A stretch of DNA of 30,574 nucleotides, taken from CAG-791 sp045130475 (GTDB lineage: Bacteria > Bacillota > Clostridia > Lachnospirales > Lachnospiraceae). The notes beneath the pieces are model-generated. The model saw nothing but the letters and a program-made list of their open reading frames with translations. It ran no database searches and had not been told where the DNA came from. The DNA lies in assembly GCA_045130475.1 (NCBI GenBank), contig JBGUPU010000078.1:1-30574 (forward strand). The letters run 5' to 3'. Position numbers and translations under genes: made by a program. This document shows positions 1 through 7,378 of this stretch, piece after piece (position 1 is the stretch's first letter; each line of letters begins with the position of its first letter).

Positions 1-47
1 TTACCATGAACCAGTGAGGAGTTGTTTTATATTGTAACCAAAAGAAT

Positions 48-84
48 GCCGTATTTATGCGGCTTCTGGCGTTTCGCAAACGCC
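48..84. other. two small hairpins upstream of the flavoprotein gene
   Basis: A first inverted repeat (GCCGTA / TGCGGC, 48-63, with one G-T pair) is followed by a perfect 7-bp stem with a 3-base loop (GGCGTTT at 68-74, AAACGCC at 78-84). No T-run follows either one, so they are not convincing terminators. They lie just before the ribosome binding site of the next gene and could shape its leader. Bases 1-117 hold no gene. Confidence 0.35.
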
Positions 85-117
85 TAAGCATATATTTGAT
101 TGAAAGGAGGAACCCGC

Positions 118-753
118 ATGAAAGTGATCGCTATTAACGGGTCACCGCGGAAAGGCGGAAATATTTCACAATGTCTCGATGTCATGGCGGCGGAATTCGC
201 AAAAGAAGGGATTGAGTTTGAAGTTCTGCAGCCTGGTCCCCGCGTCCATCCCTGCATGGCCTGCTACCACTGCCTGAACGAAGGGGATGTCCACTGCATC
301 CAGAAGGACGACATGGTCAATGAGATCATTGACAAGTGCATCGAAGCAGACGGCATTATCCTGACCTCTCCCGTCTACCACGGAGGAATCGCGGGCGGTA
401 TGAAATGTGTCCTGGACCGCATGTTCCTGGCGGCCTGCTGCGGCAGCGAAAACAAGTTCCACCACAAGGTGGGCGCCGCATTCTGCACGCTCCGCCGTTC
501 CGGAGGCATGGCGACCTACCAGCAGCTGCTGGGTTTCATGGACGCCATGGAGATGGTCATCGTCACATCCGATTACTGGGGCGCCGTGCACGGAGCTGAT
601 CCCGGCGAGGTACAGCAGGATATCGAGGGTCTCGAAGTCGTGGCCAAGCTTGCCCGCAACATCGCATGGACAGTAAAGGTCATTGATGCGGCGAAAGGGA
701 AGATCGATCCGCCGGAGACGCATCCGAGGACATTTACAAACTTTATCCGCTGA
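118..753 (+). CDS. flavodoxin-fold NAD(P)H-dependent oxidoreductase (iron-sulfur flavoprotein type)
   Basis: A 211-residue cytoplasmic protein of the NADPH-dependent FMN reductase superfamily. The N-terminus has beta-1 followed by the FMN-phosphate loop NGSPRKGGN (residues 7-15). It is followed by the cysteine cluster C46-x2-C49-x2-C52-x7-C60, typical of the iron-sulfur flavoprotein branch and able to hold a 4Fe-4S cluster. TSPVYHGG near residue 90 is the second flavin loop. The start at 118 is chosen because GAAAGGAGG sits at 102-110; an in-frame TTG at 100 lies upstream of that site and would be wrong. The physiological electron acceptor cannot be read from sequence. The gene stands alone and ends at the hairpin near 801. 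Confidence 0.85.
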   Translation: MKVIAINGSPRKGGNISQCLDVMAAEFAKEGIEFEVLQPGPRVHPCMACYHCLNEGDVHCIQKDDMVNEIIDKCIEADGIILTSPVYHGGIAGGMKCVLDRMFLAACCGSENKFHHKVGAAFCTLRRSGGMATYQQLLGFMDAMEMVIVTSDYWGAVHGADPGEVQQDIEGLEVVAKLARNIAWTVKVIDAAKGKIDPPETHPRTFTNFIR

Positions 754-800
754 CAAAGTGTATGCCGGTACATCTTTTCCGACCAAAATATGTAAAAAGA

Positions 801-833
801 ACCCCCGCCTCCCGGAAAAAAGGAGGCGGGGGT
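801..833. terminator. GC-rich hairpin between convergent genes
   Basis: A perfect 12-bp stem (ACCCCCGCCTCC / GGAGGCGGGGGT) lies between the flavoprotein gene and the minus-strand dehydrogenase gene. On the minus strand it is followed by a T-rich stretch (TTCTTTTTAC), and on the plus strand only by AATTT, so it suits the minus gene best and may serve both. Confidence 0.75.
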
Positions 834-867
834 AATTTGATGCTGAGGAATTTTTAATGCCGGTATT

Positions 868-2004
868 TTAAAGATCTACCCAGACATTTCCCAGGCGGTT
901 GCTCTCCACGCAGGCGTGGACGAATTTCATGCCGTTCAGGCCTTCCTGGATGGAAGGGTAGGGGAGTCCATCGTAAGGCTTTCCTTCTTTCAGCGCCAGC
1001 AGATTTCGGCAGAAGGGGCGGTAGATATTGCCGAATGCCTCGAAATATCCCTCATGATGGGCGGCAGAGACACGGACCATGCTGTTGCTCTCTTTGCTCA
1101 TATAATCTCTTCCAGCAGAGAGCAGGCGGGTGGGTTCATTGTTGGGCGTGTATTTGAGGATGGAAGGTGTCTCATGGTTCCATTCCAGGGCGCCCTTTGA
1201 TCCGACAACATAGATGAAAGGACTGCACTCTTTGCCGATGGCAATCTGGGAGGCCCAGAGCTCACCCGTTATGTTGTCTCCCAGATCCAGGAGGGCAGTG
1301 ACATTTGTCTCAAGGGGAAGATAAGCCGGCCAGGTGTTGAATTTTGCCAGCAGACGTTTGATGGTAAGGCCGGTGAACTGCTCGAGCAGCTGCTCCGCAT
1401 GGGTACCCAGGTCGGCGGAACACAGGGATTCGCCTGCCGTCTTGGGGTCAAAGCGCCAGGGGAGTTTTCCTGAAGGTTCCTCGGGAACCGAGGAGATGAC
1501 CCAGTCCTCAGGGTGTCCCACCCGGACATAGATCATTTTCCCGATGACGCCTTCCTTGATCATCTGCCTTGCCTGCCGGATGACCGGATAGGCTGTGTAG
1601 GCATAGGGCACCGCAAAGAGAAGATTTCTCTCATCTGCAATCTTTTTCAGGTCTTCTGCCTGCTCCACGGTCATGGTGACTGGCTTGTCGCACAGGACGT
1701 GGATATTTTTTTCCATAAAATATTTTGCGATCTCATAATGGCTGGAGTTGGGTGTCGCGATCGTAACAAAATCGATGCCGTCCCCGCGGGAAGACTCCTT
1801 GTCCGCCATTTCCTGATAGTTTCCATAGACCCGGTCTTCCGGGATCTCCCAGGCATCTGCCGTCTCCAGGTTTTTTTCCCGATGCCGGGAAAAACAGCCG
1901 GCACAGAGTACTGCCAGATCATCCATCATTGCACCGTGGCGGTGCACGTCACCGATATAGGATCCCAGACCGCCTCCAACCATTCCGTATCTTACTTTTT
2001 TCAA
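868..2004 (-). CDS. Gfo/Idh/MocA family oxidoreductase
   Basis: A 378-residue NAD(P)-dependent sugar or polyol dehydrogenase. Seen in the sequence: a Rossmann glycine loop GGGLGSYIG (residues 10-18), the family's lysine in CDKPVT (K107), and the second-domain motif DLGTHAEQL with D198 and H202 at the positions of the usual catalytic Asp/His pair. The length is normal for the family. The start is TTG, with CCTCCTT (minus AAGGAGG) eight bases upstream; the next ATG is seven codons in and has no ribosome site. It resembles inositol dehydrogenase-type members, but the substrate is not determined. A second family member begins at the right edge of the window. Confidence 0.88.
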   Translation of the reverse strand: MKKVRYGMVGGGLGSYIGDVHRHGAMMDDLAVLCAGCFSRHREKNLETADAWEIPEDRVYGNYQEMADKESSRGDGIDFVTIATPNSSHYEIAKYFMEKNIHVLCDKPVTMTVEQAEDLKKIADERNLLFAVPYAYTAYPVIRQARQMIKEGVIGKMIYVRVGHPEDWVISSVPEEPSGKLPWRFDPKTAGESLCSADLGTHAEQLLEQFTGLTIKRLLAKFNTWPAYLPLETNVTALLDLGDNITGELWASQIAIGKECSPFIYVVGSKGALEWNHETPSILKYTPNNEPTRLLSAGRDYMSKESNSMVRVSAAHHEGYFEAFGNIYRPFCRNLLALKEGKPYDGLPYPSIQEGLNGMKFVHACVESNRLGNVWVDL

Positions 2005-2071
2005 GGAAATTGCCTCCTTCCCAAAACATGCAGCACTAGACTCTGCTCACAACAATGCTGCTCCTTCCTGC

Positions 2072-2098
2072 TTCTGTTTTGATAACAGAATTATAGCA
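2072..2098 (-). promoter_or_regulatory. extended -10 promoter and operator-like inverted repeat for the Gfo/Idh gene
   Basis: Read on the minus strand, TGCTATAAT (2098-2090) is a good extended -10. The expected start site falls inside a 7-bp inverted repeat TTCTGTT-N5-AACAGAA (2072-2090). An inverted repeat at the start site is a common repressor position, so this dehydrogenase is probably regulated by a dimeric repressor. There is no good -35, as expected for extended -10 promoters. Confidence 0.5.
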
Positions 2099-2172
2099 TA
2101 TGTATATAAAAGTGCGTCTTGAATCTTTTATAAGGACAAATCAGTCAGGAAGGAATATCCCGGGATGGTTGA

Positions 2173-2207
2173 AAAGGCCGCACGCGTTTTTGACGAATGC
2201 GGCCTTT
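2173..2207 (-). terminator. hairpin downstream of the secreted repeat protein gene
   Basis: A 10-bp perfect stem AAAGGCCGCA / TGCGGCCTTT with a 15-base loop. The minus-strand product ends in TTTTC. It lies about 100 bases past the stop of the minus-strand gene, so a terminator role is likely though the T-run is short. Confidence 0.55.
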
Positions 2208-2306
2208 ATCTATATACGATTTTTTTTGATGCTGCAGCCGTAAGGGGAGAGAGACGGCTGCCGTATTCAATTTATTTTACTTTAATCAGCTGCCGGCAGA
2301 GTTCAA

Positions 2307-2960
2307 TCAGTTGTTTCTTGCGGCGAAGGTGCCGGAGATGGTCTTGTAGCTGCCGGCGTCTTTGACGCTGACACCGGAGATCTTGTAGGTGTACTTCCTG
2401 CCGGGGGTCAGCTTGCTGACTTTGACTTCGATGCTGTCGCTGTCCTTCTCGATAATGCGGGTCACATAGTTTTTATTGCCGTCTGTGATGGTAACTTTCG
2501 CACCCTTCCACTGGACTCCGGCAGTGAATTCGAATTCTACTTCCTTGTCATTCTTGTCATAGTCAACTTTTTTTACTTTGGGGGTAGTGGTCGGTGCAGG
2601 GATGGAAACCTTACCGGTAACTTTGCCGTAGCTCTTCTCACCGTTCTTCCTGACGCCGGAAATGGTATAGGTATAGGTGCGGCCTGTCTTGAAGTTGTTG
2701 ATGGTGAAGGTCAGATCGTCATTGTCCTTCTCATTGATCCTGGTGCTGTAGCCTGCGCCCTTGTCATCCTTGACGGTCACTTTGACGTTTTTATAGCTGA
2801 CTTTGGAATTGAAGTCGACTTCGACCCGGCCCTTGCCTTCATATTCGGCCTTCCTGATCCTGGGGGCCGCGAAAGCAGGCACTGCAGCCGCGACGGTCCA
2901 GATTACAAGCATGAGCGTTACGAGCATTCTCCTGACGATGTTGCTGTTGTTTTTCTTCAT
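2307..2960 (-). CDS. secreted protein with two tandem fibronectin/Ig-like repeats
   Basis: A 217-residue protein with a clear Sec signal peptide: NSNIVRR, a hydrophobic stretch, then VPAFAA with cleavage near residue 31. The mature part is two ~85-residue repeats, roughly residues 33-118 and 127-213, joined by a Pro/Thr linker (PAPTTTP). Both copies share the pattern RIxEKDxD, then GRxYTYxISGV, so they arose by duplication. The predicted beta-rich repeat with a conserved Tyr-Thr-Tyr strand resembles fibronectin-III or Ig-like folds, but I do not recognise a named family. There is no sortase motif or wall-binding repeat, so it is probably released or held by partners. The ribosome site GAGAGGAG precedes the ATG. 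Confidence 0.7.
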   Translation of the reverse strand: MKKNNSNIVRRMLVTLMLVIWTVAAAVPAFAAPRIRKAEYEGKGRVEVDFNSKVSYKNVKVTVKDDKGAGYSTRINEKDNDDLTFTINNFKTGRTYTYTISGVRKNGEKSYGKVTGKVSIPAPTTTPKVKKVDYDKNDKEVEFEFTAGVQWKGAKVTITDGNKNYVTRIIEKDSDSIEVKVSKLTPGRKYTYKISGVSVKDAGSYKTISGTFAARNN

Positions 2961-3186
2961 AAGCTTTTTCTCCTCTCTTTATTTGCTTTTCGAATTCCCA
3001 TATACTGATGTATATTCAGTGATGGATGTCAGCATGCTGTGCTTTTGTTTTTTGTTTTCTTTAGTATGAGCACAGTTTACATGTGAATTATTAAGGAATT
3101 CTTAGAGAATAAAAAAGTTGATCATTTTCTATATCAGGCATAATCCGTGACGCGACGACTCGAATCTTTTATAAAAGGAGGCCGCA

Positions 3187-3921
3187 ATGTCTGTTCTGAC
3201 CATTCTCTATGTTATGGCTGTGATTCTGGCCGGTGCCTGTGTCCAGAGTGCGCTGGGCTTCGGAACTACGATGATCACCATGGGGTTTCTGCCGCTGATC
3301 ATGGAATACAGCAAGGCTATGGGACTCTCCATTTTTATGGTGAGTATCAGTACCGTGTATATCTCGGTGAAATACAGGGATTCGATCCAGTGGGGTGTGA
3401 TGCTGCCGGTCCTGATTCCCACAATGATCATATGCGGTATCGTAAACATTCTCTCAGCAAAGGTCAGTTCCGACAGGATGTATCTGCTCCTGGGCATCAT
3501 GTTTGTGGCTGTGTCGATCTTCTTCTTCGTCTTCTCGAACAGGATTCACGTGCGTCCGACGCCCAAGTCGGGAACGATCCTGGGGTTGATCTGCGGCGTC
3601 TGCTACGGACTGTTTGCTTCCGGAGGACCGACAGCCGCCCTCTATCTTCTGCCTGTCACAAAAGGGAAAAAAGAATATCTGGCAACGATCCAGGCATTTC
3701 TGTGTCTCAATAATCTGATGATTTTGATAATCAGTATTGTACTCGGCAGGCTCGACATGGCGGACCTGCCCATGGTCGGCGCAGGAACTGCTGCTCTGAT
3801 CGCGGGTACTCTCCTGGGACTTGTAATCCATGACAAAATCCCGTCGGCTGTATTCGGCAAAGTCATCTATGCCTTTGTCGGGATCGGGGGAATCTGGATT
3901 ATCGTAAGCCATCTGCTGTGA
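3187..3921 (+). CDS. TauE/SafE family membrane permease
   Basis: A 244-residue polytopic protein of seven to eight membrane helices. The N-terminal LAGACVQSALGFG and the internal LICGVCYGLFASGGP are the two related glycine-rich half-repeats of TauE/SafE (UPF0721) transporters, which export sulfite, sulfoacetate or similar organosulfur anions. The substrate is not visible. The ribosome site AAAAGGAGG ends six bases before the ATG. The gene is apparently monocistronic; hflK starts 100 bases downstream, with no clear terminator between, so readthrough is possible. Confidence 0.8.
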   Translation: MSVLTILYVMAVILAGACVQSALGFGTTMITMGFLPLIMEYSKAMGLSIFMVSISTVYISVKYRDSIQWGVMLPVLIPTMIICGIVNILSAKVSSDRMYLLLGIMFVAVSIFFFVFSNRIHVRPTPKSGTILGLICGVCYGLFASGGPTAALYLLPVTKGKKEYLATIQAFLCLNNLMILIISIVLGRLDMADLPMVGAGTAALIAGTLLGLVIHDKIPSAVFGKVIYAFVGIGGIWIIVSHLL

Positions 3922-4021
3922 TTAAATTGGAATTGATTTTTGAATGTTATTTTGGAATTGCAAAAAGCTGGTGGAAGATTCCGGAGATCTGTGGCAGAAT
4001 TTATAGCAGGAGGTGACAGAT

Positions 4022-5143
4022 TTGAATATGGAAACGCAGAACAATGCTAATGAAAAGAATATGAATGAAAATATAGAGAATAACAATAATCCCGGCGGTG
4101 CCAAGCTTTTCGGCGGCACCAGACGGTTTGGTACGAAAAACGGTCCCGGCAATATACCCGGAAATAATAAGAATTCGGGCAATCTATTGCAGAACGGGAT
4201 CAATAAGCTCAAGGGAAGCGGCCGATTCTTCGGCTTTATAATCCTTGCGCTGATCGTATTCTTAACGATTTCAGGCGGCTTTTACCGGGTGGACGAGCAG
4301 GAGGCCGCGGTCGTGACCATGTTCGGCAATGTCATCCGCACGGACACGGCAGGCCTGTATTTCAAAATTCCCTGGATCCAGCAGGTGACCAAGGTCGACA
4401 CGACCACTCACGGCACGGGAATCGGGTACGCAGTCAACGACGACGGTCAGACTTTCACGGTCGATACGGAGGGCATCATGATCACGTCGGACTTTAACCT
4501 GATCGATATCGACTTCTACATGGAATATCGTGTATCGGATCCGGTCGCCTATCTTTTCAACTCCAAGGAACCCGAGTACATTCTCAAGAATGTTGCTCTC
4601 GCAGCCATTCGATCAACTGTCATCGATTTCACTGTTGATGACGCGATGACGACAGGAAAGGCGCAGATCCAGTCTCTTGTAAAGCAGAAGATGCAGGAGC
4701 AGCTGACAGAGCAGAATATAGGTCTGCAGGTCGTCAATATTACCGTGCAGGATGCGGAACCGCCCACGGATGAGATCGTCCGCGCATTCAAGGCAGTCGA
4801 GACCGCCAAGCAGGGAAAAGATACCGCGATCAACAACGCCAACAAATACCAGAACGAGCAGATTCCTGCCGCAGAAGCAAACGCCGACAAGATCCTGCAG
4901 AACGCAGAGGCTCAGAAGGCTGCCCGAATTGCGGAGGCCGAAGGCCAGGTCGCACGTTTCAACGCTATGTATAAGGAGTATGCCAATAACCCCCTGATCA
5001 CAAAGCAGCGCCTGTTTTATGAGACAATGGAGGATGTTCTTCCGGATCTGAAAGTGATCATCAACGACGGAAACACGCAGACCATGTATCCGCTTGAGAG
5101 CTTTTCGACGACCACAGTGACCGGAGAAAGGGGGGACAACTGA
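4022..5143 (+). CDS. hflK: HflK-like SPFH/band 7 protein (FtsH modulator subunit)
   Basis: About 373 residues. An Asn/Gly-rich cytoplasmic N-terminus (residues 1-65) is followed by one membrane helix (about 70-88) and an SPFH domain starting YRVDEQEAAVV. An Ala/Glu-rich coiled coil (QIPAAEANADKILQNAEAQK) lies toward the C-terminus. HflK pairs with HflC to form a membrane cage around the FtsH protease in E. coli, and the next gene is HflC-like, two bases after this stop. I chose the TTG at 4022 because AGGAGG (4008-4013) sits eight bases upstream; the GTG at 4013 overlaps that site, and the ATG at 4028 is a possible alternative. No ftsH gene is in the window. Confidence 0.85.
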   Translation: MNMETQNNANEKNMNENIENNNNPGGAKLFGGTRRFGTKNGPGNIPGNNKNSGNLLQNGINKLKGSGRFFGFIILALIVFLTISGGFYRVDEQEAAVVTMFGNVIRTDTAGLYFKIPWIQQVTKVDTTTHGTGIGYAVNDDGQTFTVDTEGIMITSDFNLIDIDFYMEYRVSDPVAYLFNSKEPEYILKNVALAAIRSTVIDFTVDDAMTTGKAQIQSLVKQKMQEQLTEQNIGLQVVNITVQDAEPPTDEIVRAFKAVETAKQGKDTAINNANKYQNEQIPAAEANADKILQNAEAQKAARIAEAEGQVARFNAMYKEYANNPLITKQRLFYETMEDVLPDLKVIINDGNTQTMYPLESFSTTTVTGERGDN

Positions 5144-5145
5144 TC

Positions 5146-6051
5146 ATGAAGAAAAACATATTGAAAACACTGATCGGGATCGTGCTGCTGGTTGTATTGC
5201 TCTTTGTCTCCGGCTGCATCTACACAGTACAGCCCAACCAACATGTGGCCGTGCGTCAGTTCGGCAGAATCGTAAAGATTGAATCCAATCCGGGCCTGAA
5301 GTTCAAACTTCCTTTTGTGCAGAACATTCAGAGGATTTCCGCGGCGACGACCCTGTATGATGTGCCGCTCTCGGATGTCATTACCCGCGACAAAAAGAGT
5401 ATGATCGCCGACAACTATGTGCTCTGGAAGGTTGTTGATCCCACAAAGTATATCCGGACCCTGGATGCCATGGACGCGCGGGCGGAAGAGCGCATTGAGG
5501 CGGCTGTCTACAACGCGCTGAAGAATGTCATTTCCTCTATGACCCAGGATGAAGTGATCGATGCCAGGGGTGAAAGACTTACCCAGATGCTCACGGAGGA
5601 GGCAAATTCCGACATCGGGGACTACGGCCTTGTGATCATCACTGCCGAGATCAAGGCTCTTGACCTGCCCGATGACAACAAGTCCGCTGTCTATGACCGC
5701 ATGATCTCGGAGCGCCAGAACATCGCCGCTTCCTACACTGCCCAGGGCGAAGCGGAGGCACAGAAGATCCGGAACGAGACAGATAAAAATGTCAAGGTCA
5801 TGGTGGCCGATGCCAATAAAAACGCAGAGATCAAGATTGCGGAAGGCGAAGCGGAATATATGAAGATCCTCCAGGAGGCATACAACACCTCCGAGAAAGC
5901 AGATTTTTATAACTATATCCGCTCCCTCGATGCCCTCAAGGCTTCCCTCAAGGGGGACAACAAAACCATCATCCTCGACAAAGACTCCGAGCTTGCCAAA
6001 ATCCTCTACGGAGGAAACCTGAGTGTACCCGCAACCGCCGGACAAAATTAA
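5146..6051 (+). CDS. hflC: HflC-like SPFH/band 7 protein
   Basis: A 301-residue partner of the preceding HflK-like protein. One N-terminal membrane helix (residues 7-24) is followed by an SPFH domain opening YTVQPNQHVAVRQFG, with the family motif DARGERL and a C-terminal charged coiled coil ending in the HflC-type DKDSELAKILYG. The ATG follows the hflK stop by two bases with AGGGGGGAC upstream, so the two are translationally linked. VSGC at residues 21-24 ends the helix and resembles a lipobox, although the family normally keeps its anchor helix; lipidation is possible but unproven. A strong terminator follows. Confidence 0.87.
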   Translation: MKKNILKTLIGIVLLVVLLFVSGCIYTVQPNQHVAVRQFGRIVKIESNPGLKFKLPFVQNIQRISAATTLYDVPLSDVITRDKKSMIADNYVLWKVVDPTKYIRTLDAMDARAEERIEAAVYNALKNVISSMTQDEVIDARGERLTQMLTEEANSDIGDYGLVIITAEIKALDLPDDNKSAVYDRMISERQNIAASYTAQGEAEAQKIRNETDKNVKVMVADANKNAEIKIAEGEAEYMKILQEAYNTSEKADFYNYIRSLDALKASLKGDNKTIILDKDSELAKILYGGNLSVPATAGQN

Positions 6052-6101
6052 AAAAAGAACCTGCCCGCAGAAGAAAAATCCTGCGGGCAGGTTGTTTTTG
6101 T
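6050..6101. terminator. bidirectional terminator between hflC and the SH3-like gene
   Basis: A perfect 11-bp stem CCTGCCCGCAG (6060-6070) / CTGCGGGCAGG (6081-6091) with an A-run before it and TTGTTTTTG after it, giving a T-tract on both strands. It serves convergent hflC and the minus-strand SH3-like gene. Confidence 0.9.
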
Positions 6102-6136
6102 AAATAGGATTGTTTTACCGTCCGGCAGAGTCCGGA

Positions 6137-6454
6137 TTAACCGAGGAAATCTGAATCGACCCATCCGCTCTGCTTCAGTGAAGGGACATAGACCTGCATG
6201 TAAGTTGCGGAACGGTTTCCGTTCGAATCGTCGCCTGTGCGGATCCTTCCTCCTGAAGCCTGCACGATGTCACCGTTTTTCAGCTGAGCAAGTTCAGCGC
6301 CGCTTTCTCCGGGGGCGCTTTTAAGAGAAAGGGATCCGGAAGTTACTCCTTTGACTCTCAGGACGGGGCCGCCGCCAAGACTGGAGAGACTTCCTTTTCC
6401 GCCCGCTGCCTTAATAAGTTCTTCCTCGCTCATTCTATTCTGTTCATTTGACAT
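6137..6454 (-). CDS. double-glycine-leader SH3-like small exported protein
   Basis: A 105-residue protein. Residues 8-19 read MSEEELIKAAGG. This matches the class II bacteriocin leader pattern (hydrophobic at -12, Ser at -11, Glu at -8, Leu at -7, Gly-Gly at -2/-1), the signal cut by C39-peptidase ABC exporters. The rest is not bacteriocin-like: after a Gly/Ser-rich linker, residues 41-105 form a bacterial SH3-type domain (SLSLKSAPGESGAELAQLKN, then a Tyr-Met-Gln-Val-Tyr strand, then SGWVDSDFLG). There is no Cys. The start at 6454 is set by AAAGGAG ten bases upstream; a start at 6490 would fall almost on the predicted transcription start. No exporter or modifying enzyme is adjacent. A related gene lies at 27111. 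Confidence 0.75.
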   Translation of the reverse strand: MSNEQNRMSEEELIKAAGGKGSLSSLGGGPVLRVKGVTSGSLSLKSAPGESGAELAQLKNGDIVQASGGRIRTGDDSNGNRSATYMQVYVPSLKQSGWVDSDFLG

Positions 6455-6506
6455 GAGATTCCTTCTCCTTTCCTGATATTTTCCTGACATTTTTATGGTT
6501 TACATA

Positions 6507-6539
6507 AGTATACCATGAAGGGGTCACAAAAGTGTCACA
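6507..6539 (-). promoter_or_regulatory. TGTGAC-N5-TGTGAC box and extended -10, minus-strand promoter of the SH3-like gene
   Basis: Read on the minus strand, TGTGAC (6539-6534), five bases, TGTGAC (6528-6523), seven bases, then TGG (6515-6513) and TATACT (6512-6507). The two hexamers repeat with an 11-base period, the geometry of OmpR/PhoB-type regulator sites. They cover the -35 region, which has no consensus -35, so this looks activator dependent. The same layout recurs at 6546-6579 and 26985-27018. Confidence 0.7.
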
Positions 6540-6545
6540 GTTTTG

Positions 6546-6579
6546 TGTGACACTACTGTGCTGAAAGGACTGCTATGCT
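6546..6579 (+). promoter_or_regulatory. TGTGAC-N5-TGTGCT box and extended -10, promoter of the lipoprotein gene
   Basis: TGTGAC (6546-6551), five bases, TGTGCT (6557-6562), eight bases, then TGC (6571-6573) and TATGCT (6574-6579). This is the back-to-back partner of the minus-strand box, separated by six bases, so one regulator could control both divergent genes. The predicted start is near 6586, leaving a leader of about 125 bases. Confidence 0.6.
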
Positions 6580-6629
6580 GTACGCATGCAAAGCAGGCAG
6601 CCTTGTGTTGAAACAGGAACTGTACGAGC

Positions 6630-6674
6630 TTAAGATAGTATACAGAAGAGATTTAAGATAGTATTCAGAACAGA
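6630..6674 (+). repeat. tandem 22-base direct repeat in the lipoprotein gene leader
   Basis: Two copies (6630-6651 and 6653-6674) of a sequence beginning TTAAGATAGTAT and ending CAGAACAGA or a near match. They differ at two positions and repeat with a 23-base period. They lie in the untranslated leader and are followed by a small hairpin ATGCC-GAAA-GGCAT (about 6674-6687). Confidence 0.7.
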
Positions 6675-6710
6675 TGCCGAAAGGCATTCATGAAAAAACA
6701 GGAGGATTCA

Positions 6711-7235
6711 ATGATGAAGAAGAAATGGCTTGCTTTAGGCGTTCTTGTAATGAGCGCTATGGTTTTTACTGCATGCGGAAAGAAAAAAGAAGACAGCTTT
6801 GAGGAAGTGGATCCTGAAGCGGTCGTAGAAGAGGTTCAGAAAGAAGTTGAAGAAGCCGATGCAAAAACAGAAGAGTTCCTGGCAGATTATACCGGCGAGA
6901 TGGATCTGACCGGAAGCTGGCAGGACGAGGTCAGCCAGCGCGCGACGATGGATGTCGAGAAAGCTGAGACCGGAACCTATCATATCCTGATCCACTGGGC
7001 ATCGGGCGCCAAAGAGGCTTCCACCTGGGAAATCAGCGGAACCTATGATGAGACCGCCGGAATGCTGTCCTATGAGAACGGCAACTACACTGTTCACACA
7101 TGGGATGAAAATGACAATGAGACCATCTCTGAAGAGGAAGTAACAAAAGGTGCGCTGATGAAAGAAGGCGACAAGCTTCGCTGGAGCGATTCTAAAAACG
7201 AAGAGGACGGTTTGTTCGTCAAGGTCTCGGAATAA
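6711..7235 (+). CDS. lipoprotein with an acidic helix and a beta-rich domain
   Basis: About 174 residues. The lysine-rich N-terminus, hydrophobic core and FTAC at residues 19-22 form a lipoprotein signal peptide, so the protein is anchored outside the membrane. Next comes an acidic, probably helical stretch (about residues 28-60), then a domain starting GSWQDEVSQRATM with alternating Trp/Tyr strands (HILIHWASGAKEASTWEISG, GMLSYENGNYTVHTW). This reads as a small beta-barrel of a type common in Lachnospiraceae lipoproteins. The function is unknown. Start: GGAGG at 6701-6705 allows ATG 6711 or 6714; an ATG at 6690 precedes the ribosome site. It is divergent from the SH3-like gene and shares its promoter box. 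Confidence 0.8.
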   Translation: MMKKKWLALGVLVMSAMVFTACGKKKEDSFEEVDPEAVVEEVQKEVEEADAKTEEFLADYTGEMDLTGSWQDEVSQRATMDVEKAETGTYHILIHWASGAKEASTWEISGTYDETAGMLSYENGNYTVHTWDENDNETISEEEVTKGALMKEGDKLRWSDSKNEEDGLFVKVSE

Positions 7236-7284
7236 CTGCCGACAGCCGGATTTTCCGCAGATAAAACAAATATAATAATTAAGC

Positions 7285-7356
7285 CCGGAGGGATAATGAC
7301 TCCGGAAGATAAAAGGCTCCGCCCGGAGAGAATCCGGCCGGAGCTTTTTTGACGGG
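7285..7356 (+). terminator. terminator of the lipoprotein gene, with a preceding hairpin
   Basis: A first hairpin CCGGAG / CTCCGG (7285-7305) is followed by a strong one: GCTCCGCCCGG (7316-7326) pairs with CCGGCCGGAGC (one mismatch), then TTTTTT. The second is a standard intrinsic terminator. Confidence 0.85.
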
Positions 7357-7378
7357 TAAATATTTATTCTTCATCGTG

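Larger units (their letters stand above)
2005..2306. other. intergenic region between two minus-strand genes
   Basis: It holds the leader and promoter of the dehydrogenase gene (near 2072-2098), a 13-base element GAATCTTTTATAA (2121-2133) that recurs at 3162-3174, and the terminator hairpin of the upstream secreted protein gene (2173-2207). I see no gene in it. Confidence 0.5.

Noticed and set aside
3118..3144. Promoter TTGATC / CATAAT before the permease gene
   Set aside because: The spacer is only 15 bases, so I do not list it as a promoter.
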